Notes: generated by a model not told the origin, from the letters alone. A stretch of DNA of 64,000 nucleotides from Sulfurospirillaceae bacterium (GCA_028684065.1 JAQUGO010000002.1:1-64000); one strand, 5' to 3'. Positions 31,901 to 40,742 are shown, numbered from the stretch's first letter. Made by a program: numbers and translations.

Positions 31901-32578
31901 TTTATTTTCTTGCTCACCTTTGGCATTCGTAAAACTGTATTTTTTGGCTTGTGCATAGATACGGCTCAATCGTGCCACTAACTCTTCAATAGTATCTTCG
32001 TATGCAAGGGCATTGATTTGCGAAAAAATAGTCGAAATTTTTATCGAAATATAATCCACATTAGGATTTTCTAATACTTTAAGATATTTTTCTATTCGTT
32101 CTTCTGCTTCATCTTCTCCCAAAACAACTTCACCAATCAAGTTTAGGTTAATACGTGTCCCTTCTTTATGACGTTTAATCAAATGGGCATTAAGCAGTTC
32201 ATCTTCACCTTTAAGAACAACTGTTTGGGTGTCATCGCGTACACTTTTGATAAAAAGAGGTACTGATATTTGAGGTAAATAAATTCCTGCATTGAGAAAT
32301 AAAAAAACCAAAAAACGTTCAGATGTTGTAAAAAACGATGCCATTTCGTATTTTGCAAAAAGATACTCAATTTGATTGGCAACACGCGTAGGATTTTTAC
32401 TACGAAAGCTTTGATCCATGAGTTCAATTAAAAACACTTTATCTTCTGGATTACTTAACATCTTATTCATTTTAATATGAAATTTTCTATCGAAATCACT
32501 CACTAACTCTGTAGCTCTGGTTTGCCATTTTTCAGCGAGTAGAACAGCTCGTTTGATGACCTCTGGATTATGTGACAC
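28976..32578 (-). CDS. putA: Bifunctional proline dehydrogenase / L-glutamate gamma-semialdehyde dehydrogenase (PutA, no obvious N-terminal RHH domain)
   Basis: PRODH region (RLVKGANMEMEE, GFASHNLFEHAYG) plus ALDH region (VTPPWNFPIAIPVGG, AETGGKDATIV, SNSGQKCSATS). Confidence 0.95.
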   Translation of the reverse strand: MSHNPEVIKRAVLLAEKWQTRATELVSDFDRKFHIKMNKMLSNPEDKVFLIELMDQSFRSKNPTRVANQIEYLFAKYEMASFFTTSERFLVFLFLNAGIYLPQISVPLFIKSVRDDTQTVVLKGEDELLNAHLIKRHKEGTRINLNLIGEVVLGEDEAEERIEKYLKVLENPNVDYISIKISTIFSQINALAYEDTIEELVARLSRIYAQAKKYSFTNAKGEQENKFINLDMEEYRDLSLTVNAFTKTLDKPEFQDFRAGIVLQAYLPDSHLWQQKLIAWAKERVENGGVPVKMRLVKGANMEMEETESALRHWELVTHTRKIDTDSNYKVMGEFALRPENAPYVNIGFASHNLFEHAYGFELAKEYGTSEYFTMEMLEGMSESARLAIKEISGEIILYAPTAKKEQFTNAIAYLVRRLDENTGIENFIRYSFGMKVGTPAWEEQKEKFLKSFENTKNIFIGAKRQQNRLEEVWDDYKGGSYYTGEYHGEADTDFILPPNKEWVKQIRTKWMKKAGDALSVAPIVVGGEEITERESKVVIDKSQLKEGVICGSFSLATAEDLTRAVEVAHADKDGWRSLSHEARQKILGNVAIEVRKKRGDLIGVAAAEVGKVFTETDVEVSEAIDFLEFYGYSARYFEKYTNLKFKGKGVGVVTPPWNFPIAIPVGGLTAALAAGNCVIMKPASAAALCAYELCKCFWDAGISKNTLQYVPCPGALAGEYLIKNPKVDFVILTGGEETAYKMLESRPNLMLSAETGGKDATIVTAMADREQAIKNVAHSAFSNSGQKCSATSLLVLEEEVFNDPSFKAGLIDTAKSTHVGSVWDFKNRIGTLANKVDGALKHAIENLENGESWALKPEYASDNEYMLRPAIKWGVKEGSFCHMNELFGPVLSVMCAKDLKHAINIVNATGYGLTSGIESLDEREVNYWREHIKAGNLYINRGTTGAIVLRQPFGGMGKSAIGSGRKAGVHNYITQFMDFEEVSEPVVVNALKHPMLNLVEKWMNASQKGAHTSFKEDISKLQLATASYVENYEKEFSQAKDYANVRGEDNIFKYLPLHKIALRITAKDTLFDIMSRIVAAKICKVALHISIDMPIENGVVSFLYENKEVLFGPKDSIARESEKDFVKCFADVDKLFYSGVDLISDLVYTEAAKMAKFIVRTKPMMEGRIELLHYCLEQSISHSYHRYGNIGGRTWSNKQ

Positions 32579-32622
32579 GTTTTCTCCTTTTGAGATTTTA
32601 TAGTTTTAGTTTCATTTTTATT

Positions 32623-32877
32623 TTAATACGCAAAATGAGCCAAGCTCATTTCACTACGTTGCACTGGGCGCTAAAGCTTTTCTCTTCCGAGAAAGAACTT
32701 AATTCTTTAATACGCAAAATGAGCCAAGCTCATTTCACTACGTTCGCACTGGGCGCTAAAGCTTTTCTCTTACGAGAAAGAACTTAATTTTTTAATTCAC
32801 ATTAATTCACAAAATGAGCCAAGCTCATTTCACTACGTTCGCACTGGGCGCTAAAGCTTTTCTTTTATAAGGAAAGC
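32623..32877. repeat. Three direct copies of an approximately 84-bp hairpin-containing repeat
   Basis: Units at about 32623, 32707 and 32802 share aaaatgagccaagctcatttcactacgtt(c)gcactgggcgctaaagcttttct. Confidence 0.9.
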
Positions 32878-32885
32878 TCAAATAA

Positions 32886-32904
32886 GTATTACTAAAAGTA
32901 GTAC
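32886..32904. promoter_or_regulatory. Candidate operator GTATTACT-AAA-AGTAGTAC upstream of putA
   Basis: 8-bp imperfect inverted repeat matching the site at 38518-38536 with half-sites swapped. Confidence 0.5.
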
Positions 32905-32929
32905 CTTTTTTAAAATATGAAAATTAGGC

Positions 32930-32959
32930 AAAAAAAACCGCCTGCAATTTGCAGACGGC
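32930..32959 (-). terminator. Rho-independent terminator of the liv operon
   Basis: Minus strand ccgtctgcaaattgcaggcgg followed by a T run. Confidence 0.8.
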
Positions 32960-32975
32960 CTTACATCATATATAC

Positions 32976-33698
32976 CTACTTTTTCTTACCCAAATAAGCC
33001 TCTTGAATCACTTCAGAATTGAGTAATTCGTCACTACTTCCTTCATGGCTAATTTTTCCTAATTCCAACACATAACCTCTATTGGCTAAGCGAAGGGCTG
33101 CTTTAGCATTTTGCTCGACCAATAAAACAGTAACGCCTGTATTGGCGATTTGTCTAATCGCTTTAAAAATAACTTTTACCAAAACAGGGGCCAAACCAAG
33201 ACTTGGTTCATCTAAAATCAATAGCTTTGGTTTACTCATAATTGCTCGACCAATGGCCAACATCTGTTGTTCACCTCCACTAAGCGTTCCCGCTAATTGT
33301 CCGTGACGCTCTTTAAGGCGTGGTAATATTTCATAAATCCATTCTAAGGTTTTAACATCATGCTTTTTAAGGCTATATGCACCCATCATCAAGTTTTCGG
33401 CCACACTTAGCGTTCCAAAAACACGACGACCCTCAGGCGAATGACTCATACCAAGACTTACAATATCGTGTGCTGGTGTTTGAGTGATGTCTTTACCATC
33501 AAACATAATGCTTCCCGATATAGGTTTGAGTAATCCACTAATCGTTCGAAGTGTCGTTGTTTTTCCGGCCCCATTAGCACCCAAAATTGTCACTACTTCG
33601 CCCTTGTTGACATATAAATCAATGCCTTTAATCGCAGCGATGGCACCATAGCTTACATGTAGGTCTCTGACTTCTAATAATTTTTCAGTATTACTCAT
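32976..33698 (-). CDS. livF: Branched-chain amino-acid ABC transporter ATP-binding protein LivF
   Basis: Walker A GANGAGKTT, signature LSGGEQQ, LivF-type sequence. Likely start MSNTEKLLEV, overlapping the livG stop. Confidence 0.92.
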   Translation of the reverse strand: MSNTEKLLEVRDLHVSYGAIAAIKGIDLYVNKGEVVTILGANGAGKTTTLRTISGLLKPISGSIMFDGKDITQTPAHDIVSLGMSHSPEGRRVFGTLSVAENLMMGAYSLKKHDVKTLEWIYEILPRLKERHGQLAGTLSGGEQQMLAIGRAIMSKPKLLILDEPSLGLAPVLVKVIFKAIRQIANTGVTVLLVEQNAKAALRLANRGYVLELGKISHEGSSDELLNSEVIQEAYLGKKK

Positions 33699-34473
33699 GT
33701 TCATCTTCCTCATCACTACCAATGTACGCTTCCACGACGACAGGGTCATCCTGCACAAAAGCAGGTAAACCAGCACTGATTCTGGCACCGAAATTGATAA
33801 CGGTAATATACTCAGTCAAACTCATAACCATTTCCATGTCATGTTCAATCATCATAATGGTTACACCCATTGCTTGTATTTTGAGAATAGTTTGTGTTAA
33901 TTCTAAGGTTTCATTTTCATTCAAGCCTGCGGCGGGTTCATCTAAGATGAGAAGTTCTGGTTCAGCGGCCAATGCTCGCGCCATCTCAATGCGACGCTGA
34001 ATACCATAAGAAAGATCACCCGCTGGAATCGTTGCATATTCGGAGAGATTAAAAAAGTCCATCAATTCGCCGACTTTCTCCCAGTTTTCTTTTTCATCTT
34101 TATAGTAAGCTGGTGTATGAATGATACCGTTGTACCATTTTTGTTTGGATTTGATATGTCGACCTGACATAATGTTCTCAGCCACACTCATCTCAGCAAA
34201 TAAACGAATCGTTTGAAACGTTCGCAAAATTCCAAGTTCAGCAATTTTAAAAGGAGTCGTTCCTTTAATTTCTTTGCCTTTCCAAAGAATTTGACCTTCT
34301 TCAGGTGTGTAAATTCCTGTGATACAGTTAAACAAGGTTGTCTTACCAGCACCATTAGGTCCAATAATGCCATATATTTGACCTTTTTTGACTTTCATGG
34401 AGAGATCATTGATTGCAACAAGGCCGTGAAAATATTTGCTGACGTGCTTAATTTCTAAGATGTACTCACTCAT
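33691..34473 (-). CDS. livG: Branched-chain amino-acid ABC transporter ATP-binding protein LivG
   Basis: GPNGAGKTTLFNCITGIYTP, LSYGIQRRIEMARAL. Confidence 0.92.
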   Translation of the reverse strand: MSEYILEIKHVSKYFHGLVAINDLSMKVKKGQIYGIIGPNGAGKTTLFNCITGIYTPEEGQILWKGKEIKGTTPFKIAELGILRTFQTIRLFAEMSVAENIMSGRHIKSKQKWYNGIIHTPAYYKDEKENWEKVGELMDFFNLSEYATIPAGDLSYGIQRRIEMARALAAEPELLILDEPAAGLNENETLELTQTILKIQAMGVTIMMIEHDMEMVMSLTEYITVINFGARISAGLPAFVQDDPVVVEAYIGSDEEDEHE

Positions 34474-35420
34474 TTGACATCCTTTTTCAAGAAACTTGGG
34501 ATATTCCCAAATTTAACCGGCCAAATACCGCGAGGGCGTAAAATCATCGTTAAGATCATTGCTAAACCAAAGACTAAATAACGCGCTGTTGCAAACTCTC
34601 TAAAGACCTCAGGAAGAACAAACATAATGAACGTTCCTATTAAAACACCTGGCAAGGAGGCTGAACCACCCACTAAAACAATTGTAAAGAACATAATGGA
34701 TTGGGTCACGTTAAAGGCTTCGGGGCTTACCGCTGAATATTGAACAGAGAACATACTCCCTGCCGCCCCTGCGATACCTGCACCCAAAATAAATGCATAG
34801 AGTTTATAATAACGAATACTAATGCCCATACTTTGCGCGGCAATTTCATCTTTGTTGATATAAAACATCGCCCGACCAAATTTACTTTTATCGAGATTGC
34901 GCATAATAAAGAGTGTAATACCCAAAAGGATAAATGCCATATAATACATGTACGTCTGTGAGGCAAATTGAATACCAAAAAGTCTCACAATATCAATGCC
35001 AAAAATCCCATTTGGTCCACCGGTAAGGCCAAAGACATCATTTTCTAATATTTGAATAAAGATAATATTAAATCCAATCGTGGCCACCAAAAGATAATCA
35101 CCTTTTAGATGGATAATGGGTCCTGCCAATAAAAAAGCACAGACCATAGGAATCAATACAGAAGGTGCCCATGTAGCCAAAATTGGCCAACCAAACTGGA
35201 CATTTAAAATCGCTGTCGTATAAGCACCCAATCCAAAGAACAAAGCGTGTCCCATGTGAAAAACACCCGCACGTCCTAAGATAATATCTTGGGAAAAGGC
35301 CACAACGGAGAACACTAAAAATGTTGTACCAACTGCTAACCAAGCTGAATCTACAAACATAGGAAAAAATCCCATAAAAATCAGTAGCACTAAGGCTATC
35401 ATACTTGTTTTAGTCATCAT
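34470..35420 (-). CDS. livM: Branched-chain amino-acid ABC transporter permease LivM
   Basis: Polytopic; LivM-type GGPNGIFGI, MFVLPEVFREF; operon order. Confidence 0.9.
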   Translation of the reverse strand: MMTKTSMIALVLLIFMGFFPMFVDSAWLAVGTTFLVFSVVAFSQDIILGRAGVFHMGHALFFGLGAYTTAILNVQFGWPILATWAPSVLIPMVCAFLLAGPIIHLKGDYLLVATIGFNIIFIQILENDVFGLTGGPNGIFGIDIVRLFGIQFASQTYMYYMAFILLGITLFIMRNLDKSKFGRAMFYINKDEIAAQSMGISIRYYKLYAFILGAGIAGAAGSMFSVQYSAVSPEAFNVTQSIMFFTIVLVGGSASLPGVLIGTFIMFVLPEVFREFATARYLVFGLAMILTMILRPRGIWPVKFGNIPSFLKKDVK

Positions 35421-36319
35421 ACTTTCTCCGCTACTGTTTCACCGAGTATTCCCGTTGGTCTGAAAACTAAAATGACTATCAAAAGAATAAACGTAAATGT
35501 TTCTGCCCATTGAGACGAAATGTAACCTGTAATCATGGCGTTAAAAAGACCTAAGAGAAGCCCACCAAGCATTGCGCCTGGAATATTTCCGATACCACCC
35601 ATAATGGCTGCAACAAAAGCATTAAGGCCATACATCCATCCCATATCAAATGTTATACCTCGATAATATGCACCAATGAACAATCCCGCTACGGCACCAA
35701 GAGCTGAACCAATAATAAAGATAACCATAATGATACGATTGACATTGATACCCATCAATTTTGCGGCATCTTGATCAATGGCTACGGCGCGTATCGCTGT
35801 TCCCATTTTTGTACGATTGATAAAGAAAAAGAGAGTTACCATCAGCATGGCAGAAATACCTAAAATCATGACCTGTGTAAACGTAACGACAATGCCCCCT
35901 ATTTCCCAAATCGTGGAGGGGAATATTTCGGAAGGAAATATTTTCATATTAGGTCCCCAAATAAGCATCACAGCATTTTGAATCACAAGCCCTGCTCCCA
36001 AAGCTGAAACGACTGCACTTAATCGCGGTGCCGTTCGTAAAGGCCTATATGCTAGACGTTCAAGAAGAACACCAACGACTGCAATAATCGCTGCAGTAAA
36101 CATAAAGACAGCAATGACAGCAACAAGGGAGGTAATTCCCTCTCCAAAAATCTGTGTATATACGGTTAGTCCTACAAAGGCCGATAAGGCTACTAAATCT
36201 CCATGGGCAAAGTTAATCAATCGCATAACCCCATAAACCATTGTGTAACCTAAAGCGACCAATGCATATAAGCTTCCTATTGTCAAACCGTTGACAATTT
36301 GTTGAAGAAAAATATCCAT
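35417..36319 (-). CDS. livH: Branched-chain amino-acid ABC transporter permease LivH
   Basis: QQIVNGLTIGSLYALVALGYTMVYGVMRLINFAHGD. Confidence 0.93.
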   Translation of the reverse strand: MDIFLQQIVNGLTIGSLYALVALGYTMVYGVMRLINFAHGDLVALSAFVGLTVYTQIFGEGITSLVAVIAVFMFTAAIIAVVGVLLERLAYRPLRTAPRLSAVVSALGAGLVIQNAVMLIWGPNMKIFPSEIFPSTIWEIGGIVVTFTQVMILGISAMLMVTLFFFINRTKMGTAIRAVAIDQDAAKLMGINVNRIIMVIFIIGSALGAVAGLFIGAYYRGITFDMGWMYGLNAFVAAIMGGIGNIPGAMLGGLLLGLFNAMITGYISSQWAETFTFILLIVILVFRPTGILGETVAEKV

Positions 36320-36409
36320 GGGCTTTGTTTATCCTAACATTTGATATAGGCAGACAAAGAAAAACTCTTTGTCTGCTTTGTAACGTATCCGATAAGTTCG
36401 GAAATTTCT

Positions 36410-37537
36410 CTATTTATAAACGATTTTATAACTTTTGTCGGCTTGTACTTCATAAGTCATATAACCACCGCCTAATCTTTCGCCATCTTCTCTAAAAGTA
36501 ACTGGACCTGTAATTCCTGGGAAATCTTTGAGTTTATGCATGGCTGCTGCAATCACTTTGGTATCTTCTGATTTGGTTGTTTCCATACCATTAAGAACCG
36601 CACGTAGACCATCAATGTTCATAAGTGACCAGATAGATGCTGGCATCATGTTGTATTTTGCTTTATAATCTACTAAGAATTGCTTTGCAATGTCATACGG
36701 TAATATATCTGGAGTTGGTACATTGATAAGGAATGTTCCTTCGGCACTTCCGCCTGCAAGTTTCATAAAATCTGGATTATCATTTGAATCTCCACCAACG
36801 AAGTCTGCTTTAATGCCAAGTTGAATTTGTTGTGCACGAAGTAATCCACCATCTGTGTAGTATCCACTATAATAGATAACATCTGGATCCATTGATTTGA
36901 TTTTAGTCAAAGCCGCTGTAAAGTTTTGTGTACCTGATTTGATTTTACCTTCATAAATGATATTTCCATTTTTAGCTTTAAGCGCTTTTACGACTGAATC
37001 AGCGAGATCCGTTGAATAACTAGAATAATCAGAAAGAACAACGATTTTTTTGTATTTTTTCCCATCTACAAAATATTTCGCTGTATATTCAGCTTCTGCA
37101 CTATTAGGGAATGAATTTCTAAAGAATGTCCAATACTTGTGCGTAATCAAAGAATCACTTGTACCATCACTGGTTTGAAGAATACCTGCTCTAAAATAGG
37201 TTGTTTGAGCTGCTTCTGTTGCACCTGAAGTATAGGAACCAATAACCGCTTTAACACCTTCGTTTACCAATTTTTTTGCACAAATCGCAGCTTGTTGTGC
37301 TGTACCTTGGTCATCACAACTTACAACTTCGATTTTTTTACCTAAAATACCACCTTTAGCATTGAATTGATCAACGATAAGTCTAACACCGTTATCAATA
37401 CTTTGACCTTCACTAGCATACTGACCAGTAATAGGTGCTTGCACACCGATTTTAATTACATCAGCAGCAACGCTTGCTGAAACGAGGGCTGTACATACTG
37501 CAAGTGATGCAGCAAACTTTGGAAACATTTTTGTCAT
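36410..37537 (-). CDS. Branched-chain amino-acid ABC transporter substrate-binding protein
   Basis: Signal peptide; IKIGVQAPITGQYASEGQSIDNGVRL, LivJ/LivK type. Confidence 0.92.
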   Translation of the reverse strand: MTKMFPKFAASLAVCTALVSASVAADVIKIGVQAPITGQYASEGQSIDNGVRLIVDQFNAKGGILGKKIEVVSCDDQGTAQQAAICAKKLVNEGVKAVIGSYTSGATEAAQTTYFRAGILQTSDGTSDSLITHKYWTFFRNSFPNSAEAEYTAKYFVDGKKYKKIVVLSDYSSYSTDLADSVVKALKAKNGNIIYEGKIKSGTQNFTAALTKIKSMDPDVIYYSGYYTDGGLLRAQQIQLGIKADFVGGDSNDNPDFMKLAGGSAEGTFLINVPTPDILPYDIAKQFLVDYKAKYNMMPASIWSLMNIDGLRAVLNGMETTKSEDTKVIAAAMHKLKDFPGITGPVTFREDGERLGGGYMTYEVQADKSYKIVYK

Positions 37538-37574
37538 TCGTTCTCCTTAAGATTTTTTAAGCTCTATTAAAACC

Positions 37575-37612
37575 CAATGAGAGAAGCCTTACATGTAAAG
37601 CTTCTCTCATTG
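37575..37612. terminator. 38-nt near-perfect palindrome centred on TTACATGTAA
   Basis: caatgagagaagccttaca|tgtaaagcttctctcattg, one mismatched pair, overlapping the stop of the 37607 ORF. Confidence 0.6.
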
Positions 37613-38275
37613 AATTTCCACTTTTGGTTCAATGATATAGCATCCCGCCATCCATTCTCCTACATCTACTACTTTATGAATTGGCGTAGAAACAAAACGT
37701 GAAGAGAGTGAATCAAACCCCGCAACAACATTATCAAAACTAGCAATAATTTCAGGTAATCGTTTATCTAATTTTTTACGCGCTAAAGATGACAAATCAG
37801 CATAAAAGGCAAATACACCATAATCGAGTGTTGAATCTTCTCCCTTTTTACGATGAATCATTTTACAGAGTCGTTCAATTTCACTGGTGTATTCTGGTTT
37901 ACTATTACGAACACCATTTTTAATCGTTGCAATCACTCGCGAAATCGAATCATTATTGTTTTGGTGCACAAAACGCTCGTCAAGCGTAATGCTAAAAGTA
38001 CCTTGGGCAAGAGCATTTTTTTCCATAAATGTTTTAAAGGCTTTTCGGTCAGGTAGCGAACAACGTAATATATCCGCTACAGTAGCATCAATAAAAATTT
38101 CTGGTGCATTTTCCATAGCACTAAGAGCTTGTGCTACATGAATGCCGATAATTTTATGTGGACCACTGGAGAGAGAAAGACGATTGTTTGTCCAAAAAAG
38201 AAAATTTTGCTCCGCATTTTGGATGCCTTGCAAAAGCGCTTCAATAACATCTTTTTGGTGTGGGAAATTACTCAT
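37607..38275 (-). CDS. Conserved hypothetical protein coupled to an RHH-like gene
   Basis: Starts MSNFPHQKDVIEALLQG at 38275, overlapping the preceding gene's stop by 8 bp. Confidence 0.65.
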   Translation of the reverse strand: MSNFPHQKDVIEALLQGIQNAEQNFLFWTNNRLSLSSGPHKIIGIHVAQALSAMENAPEIFIDATVADILRCSLPDRKAFKTFMEKNALAQGTFSITLDERFVHQNNNDSISRVIATIKNGVRNSKPEYTSEIERLCKMIHRKKGEDSTLDYGVFAFYADLSSLARKKLDKRLPEIIASFDNVVAGFDSLSSRFVSTPIHKVVDVGEWMAGCYIIEPKVEIQ

Positions 38276-38492
38276 AATAATTTTCCTCCACTTCTTGCAT
38301 AATGCCACTTTCAAATAAAATATCTTCAATTAACCTATTTTTAGAGATATTTAGCGCATTGGAAAGTTTACTTAGAGCATTGTCAAGATTGCTATCTATT
38401 TTAATCGTTAATTGTGCAATTTCACGTTTTTTAGTCTGATTTTTTTCGATAACACTCTGAATAATTTCACGACCAAATTTTTGCTTTGCCAC
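38268..38492 (-). CDS. Small ribbon-helix-helix-like protein
   Basis: 74 aa; QLTIKIDSNLDNALSKLSNALNISKNRLIEDIL resembles an RHH fold (beta strand then two helices). Confidence 0.6.
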   Translation of the reverse strand: MAKQKFGREIIQSVIEKNQTKKREIAQLTIKIDSNLDNALSKLSNALNISKNRLIEDILFESGIMQEVEENYYE

Positions 38493-38517
38493 GTTTTAAC
38501 CTATTAATATAATTTAG

Positions 38518-38536
38518 GTACTACTAAAAGTAATAC
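38518..38536. promoter_or_regulatory. Candidate operator GTACTACT-AAA-AGTAATAC upstream of the RHH-like gene
   Basis: 8-bp inverted repeat with one mismatch, 26 bp upstream of the RHH-like start; matches 32886-32904. Confidence 0.5.
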
Positions 38537-38771
38537 TTTTTAATAAACAAGAAAATCATAATATAATTTTTTGATTTCTGTATCCTTTCGAGTGATGAAA
38601 TTTTACGCATTTAGTATGATTTAATTGAAAGTTGTTATAAAATTGCCCATTTTAAGGCATTATTAATATAAAATGACATTTTTTAAGCATTCTAGAGTCG
38701 TTACAAAAAGTATCATTATAAGCACTAAAAAAAATAGTATACTTACAAAAAGTAAATTTAAAAGGAAAAAT

Positions 38772-39524
38772 ATGTCAAAAATTGTTCTTATTACAGGTGC
38801 AACTTCAGGTTTTGGCGAAGCAACTGCAAAGCTTTTTGCTAATGCTGGGTATAAAGTCATTATCACTGGTCGTCGTAAAGAAAGACTTGAGGCCTTTAAA
38901 CAAAGTTTACCGCAATGTGATATTTTGTCACTTTGTTTTGATGTTACCAAAAAAGAAGAAGTTTTTAATGCCATCAATACTTTGCCTGAAGCTTACAAAA
39001 ATATCGATATTTTGGTCAATAATGCAGGTCTTGCTCTTGGTCTTGGACGCGCACCAGAAGCTGATTTAGACGATTGGGATACAATGGTTGATACCAATAT
39101 CAAAGGATTATTATATGTCACAAGAGCTGTTTTACCGACGATGGTTGCTCGCAAAAGTGGCTATATCTTCAATTTAGGGTCTATCGCTGGAAATTGGCCA
39201 TATGAAGGAGGTAATGTTTATGGTGCAACCAAAGCGTTTGTCAAACAATTTTCCCTCAACCTTAGAACAGATCTTAAAGGTACGAATATCCGTGTTACCA
39301 ATATAGAACCTGGTTTTTCACAAACTGAATTTTCTGATGTCCGTTTTAAAGGGGATAAAGAGAAAGCTGATCAAGTGTATAAAGGTACAAAAGCCTTGGA
39401 TAAAGAAGATATTGCCAATACGATTTTTTCACTTTCACAACTTCCAGAGCACGTCAATGTTAACCGCATCGAAATTATGCCAACCAAACAAAGCTGCGGC
39501 GGTTTATTTGTCGAGCGCGATTAA
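38772..39524 (+). CDS. SDR-family NAD(P)-dependent oxidoreductase
   Basis: VLITGATSGFGEATAK, VNNAGLALG, YGATKAFVKQF. Start at MSKIVL with aaaaggaaaa RBS. Confidence 0.92.
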   Translation: MSKIVLITGATSGFGEATAKLFANAGYKVIITGRRKERLEAFKQSLPQCDILSLCFDVTKKEEVFNAINTLPEAYKNIDILVNNAGLALGLGRAPEADLDDWDTMVDTNIKGLLYVTRAVLPTMVARKSGYIFNLGSIAGNWPYEGGNVYGATKAFVKQFSLNLRTDLKGTNIRVTNIEPGFSQTEFSDVRFKGDKEKADQVYKGTKALDKEDIANTIFSLSQLPEHVNVNRIEIMPTKQSCGGLFVERD

Positions 39525-39532
39525 AACTCTTT

Positions 39533-39557
39533 GCATGTAAGGGTTACCCTTACATGC
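39533..39557. terminator. Bidirectional hairpin between convergent genes
   Basis: gcatgtaagggt-t-acccttacatgc inverted repeat. Confidence 0.6.
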
Positions 39558-40383
39558 TTTCTATCTTTTTCACGCGTGTCCCAATGTCCACAGGCTTAGC
39601 AAAATAAGGTGCACTACTGACTATCACATCCGGGAAACATGCGGCATATTCGCGCACATTATGTTCGTTAATACCACCGGCTAATGCTATGATAATACGA
39701 GGATTGAGCGTTCTTAGTTGTTCAATGCTTTTTTTAAGCACACTTGGCTCTTCCTTATCAAGTTGTATTATATCCACCTCTTTGACATAGCGAAGTGCTT
39801 CTTCAATACTTTTAGCCTCAAAACCAATCTTTTTTTCACTAAATTTTTTGGATTTCCACTCTTTATTGTTTTTGAATGCAAAATAATAGGGGAAAATTAA
39901 AATTGAATCATACAAGCCCAATCGATGAGGAATACCTCCGCCTGCAATTGCTGCGTTAATGGAGAGTTTCTTAGCCCCAACAATATGTTTACGAGTGGTT
40001 GCTATTTCAATATCTGGAGCGACTTCTTTCGCATAAGTCACCATTTTATTTGTTCGCTTGGCGATTCCACAGCTGTATTCTAAGACATTTTGTGCCACTT
40101 TATGCATCTTTAATAGCTCCACACCATTACCATGCGCAACTAATAATGACTCATTAGCCTTGACATGCAAGCCATCTTTTTGCGCAAAAACAATCGTTGC
40201 ACCAAAAAGCTCACACATGCGCTTTGCCACATTAACCCCTGCACAAATGGTATCTTCACGTGTAAAAAAGGTTACTTCTCCTAATGCGCTCGTATCAACC
40301 TCAAGATATTCTGCTGTCAAATCATACAAACCAACATCATCATACACCATGGCTAAAAGTTCACTATCTAAAAATTGAATCAT
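39550..40383 (-). CDS. modD: ModD-like protein (nicotinate-nucleotide pyrophosphorylase-related)
   Basis: QPRT-like pattern (DVGLYDLTAEYL, TRKHIVGAKKLSINAAIAGGGIPHRLGLYDSILI, IIALAGGINEHNVREYA). Likely start MIQFLDSELL near 40383. Confidence 0.75.
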   Translation of the reverse strand: MIQFLDSELLAMVYDDVGLYDLTAEYLEVDTSALGEVTFFTREDTICAGVNVAKRMCELFGATIVFAQKDGLHVKANESLLVAHGNGVELLKMHKVAQNVLEYSCGIAKRTNKMVTYAKEVAPDIEIATTRKHIVGAKKLSINAAIAGGGIPHRLGLYDSILIFPYYFAFKNNKEWKSKKFSEKKIGFEAKSIEEALRYVKEVDIIQLDKEEPSVLKKSIEQLRTLNPRIIIALAGGINEHNVREYAACFPDVIVSSAPYFAKPVDIGTRVKKIESM

Positions 40384-40514
40384 TACCTTACCTTTTGTTT
40401 TCATAAAGCAAAAATTATACAGCGACCTTTTAGTATAAGTCAATGACTTAAAGGCTCATTGGCTTTTTCTTTAGTAACACTTGGTATAATTATCAAAAAA
40501 TTTAAGGCATCTTT

Positions 40515-40739
40515 GTGAGTATAGAAAATCCAAAAAATCCACTGCATGGCATTACTCTGGCTATGATTATTGATGAATTGTACCAACTCTATGGTTGGGA
40601 AGGTTTGGGTGAAAAACTAAATGTCAACTGCTTTAAAAGTAATCCCAGTGTCAATTCAAGTTTAAAGTTTTTTAGGGCCACACCATGGGCACGAGAAAAA
40701 CTCGAAAAACTTTATATCAATACTAAAAAAAACCGATAA
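40515..40739 (+). CDS. VF530-family DNA-binding protein
   Basis: KNPLHGITLAMIIDELYQLYGWEGLGEKLNVNCFKSNPSVNSSLKFFRATPWAREKLEKLY. Confidence 0.85.
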   Translation: MSIENPKNPLHGITLAMIIDELYQLYGWEGLGEKLNVNCFKSNPSVNSSLKFFRATPWAREKLEKLYINTKKNR

Positions 40740-40742
40740 GCT

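Noticed and set aside
32572-32787. ORF with repeated LIRKMSQAHFTT peptide
   Set aside because: It is the translation of the 84-bp DNA repeat; a 1-bp difference between copies changes the frame, so it is unlikely to be a real protein.
33651-33665. TTACATGTAG within livF reading LHV
   Set aside because: LHVSYG is a common conserved start of LivF-type ATPases, so this copy is likely protein-driven and was not counted.
38700-38765. Third RHH operator upstream of the SDR gene (tatacttacaaaaagtaaattt)
   Set aside because: Only partial match to GTAYTACTNNNAGTARTAC; AT-rich background makes it unconvincing.
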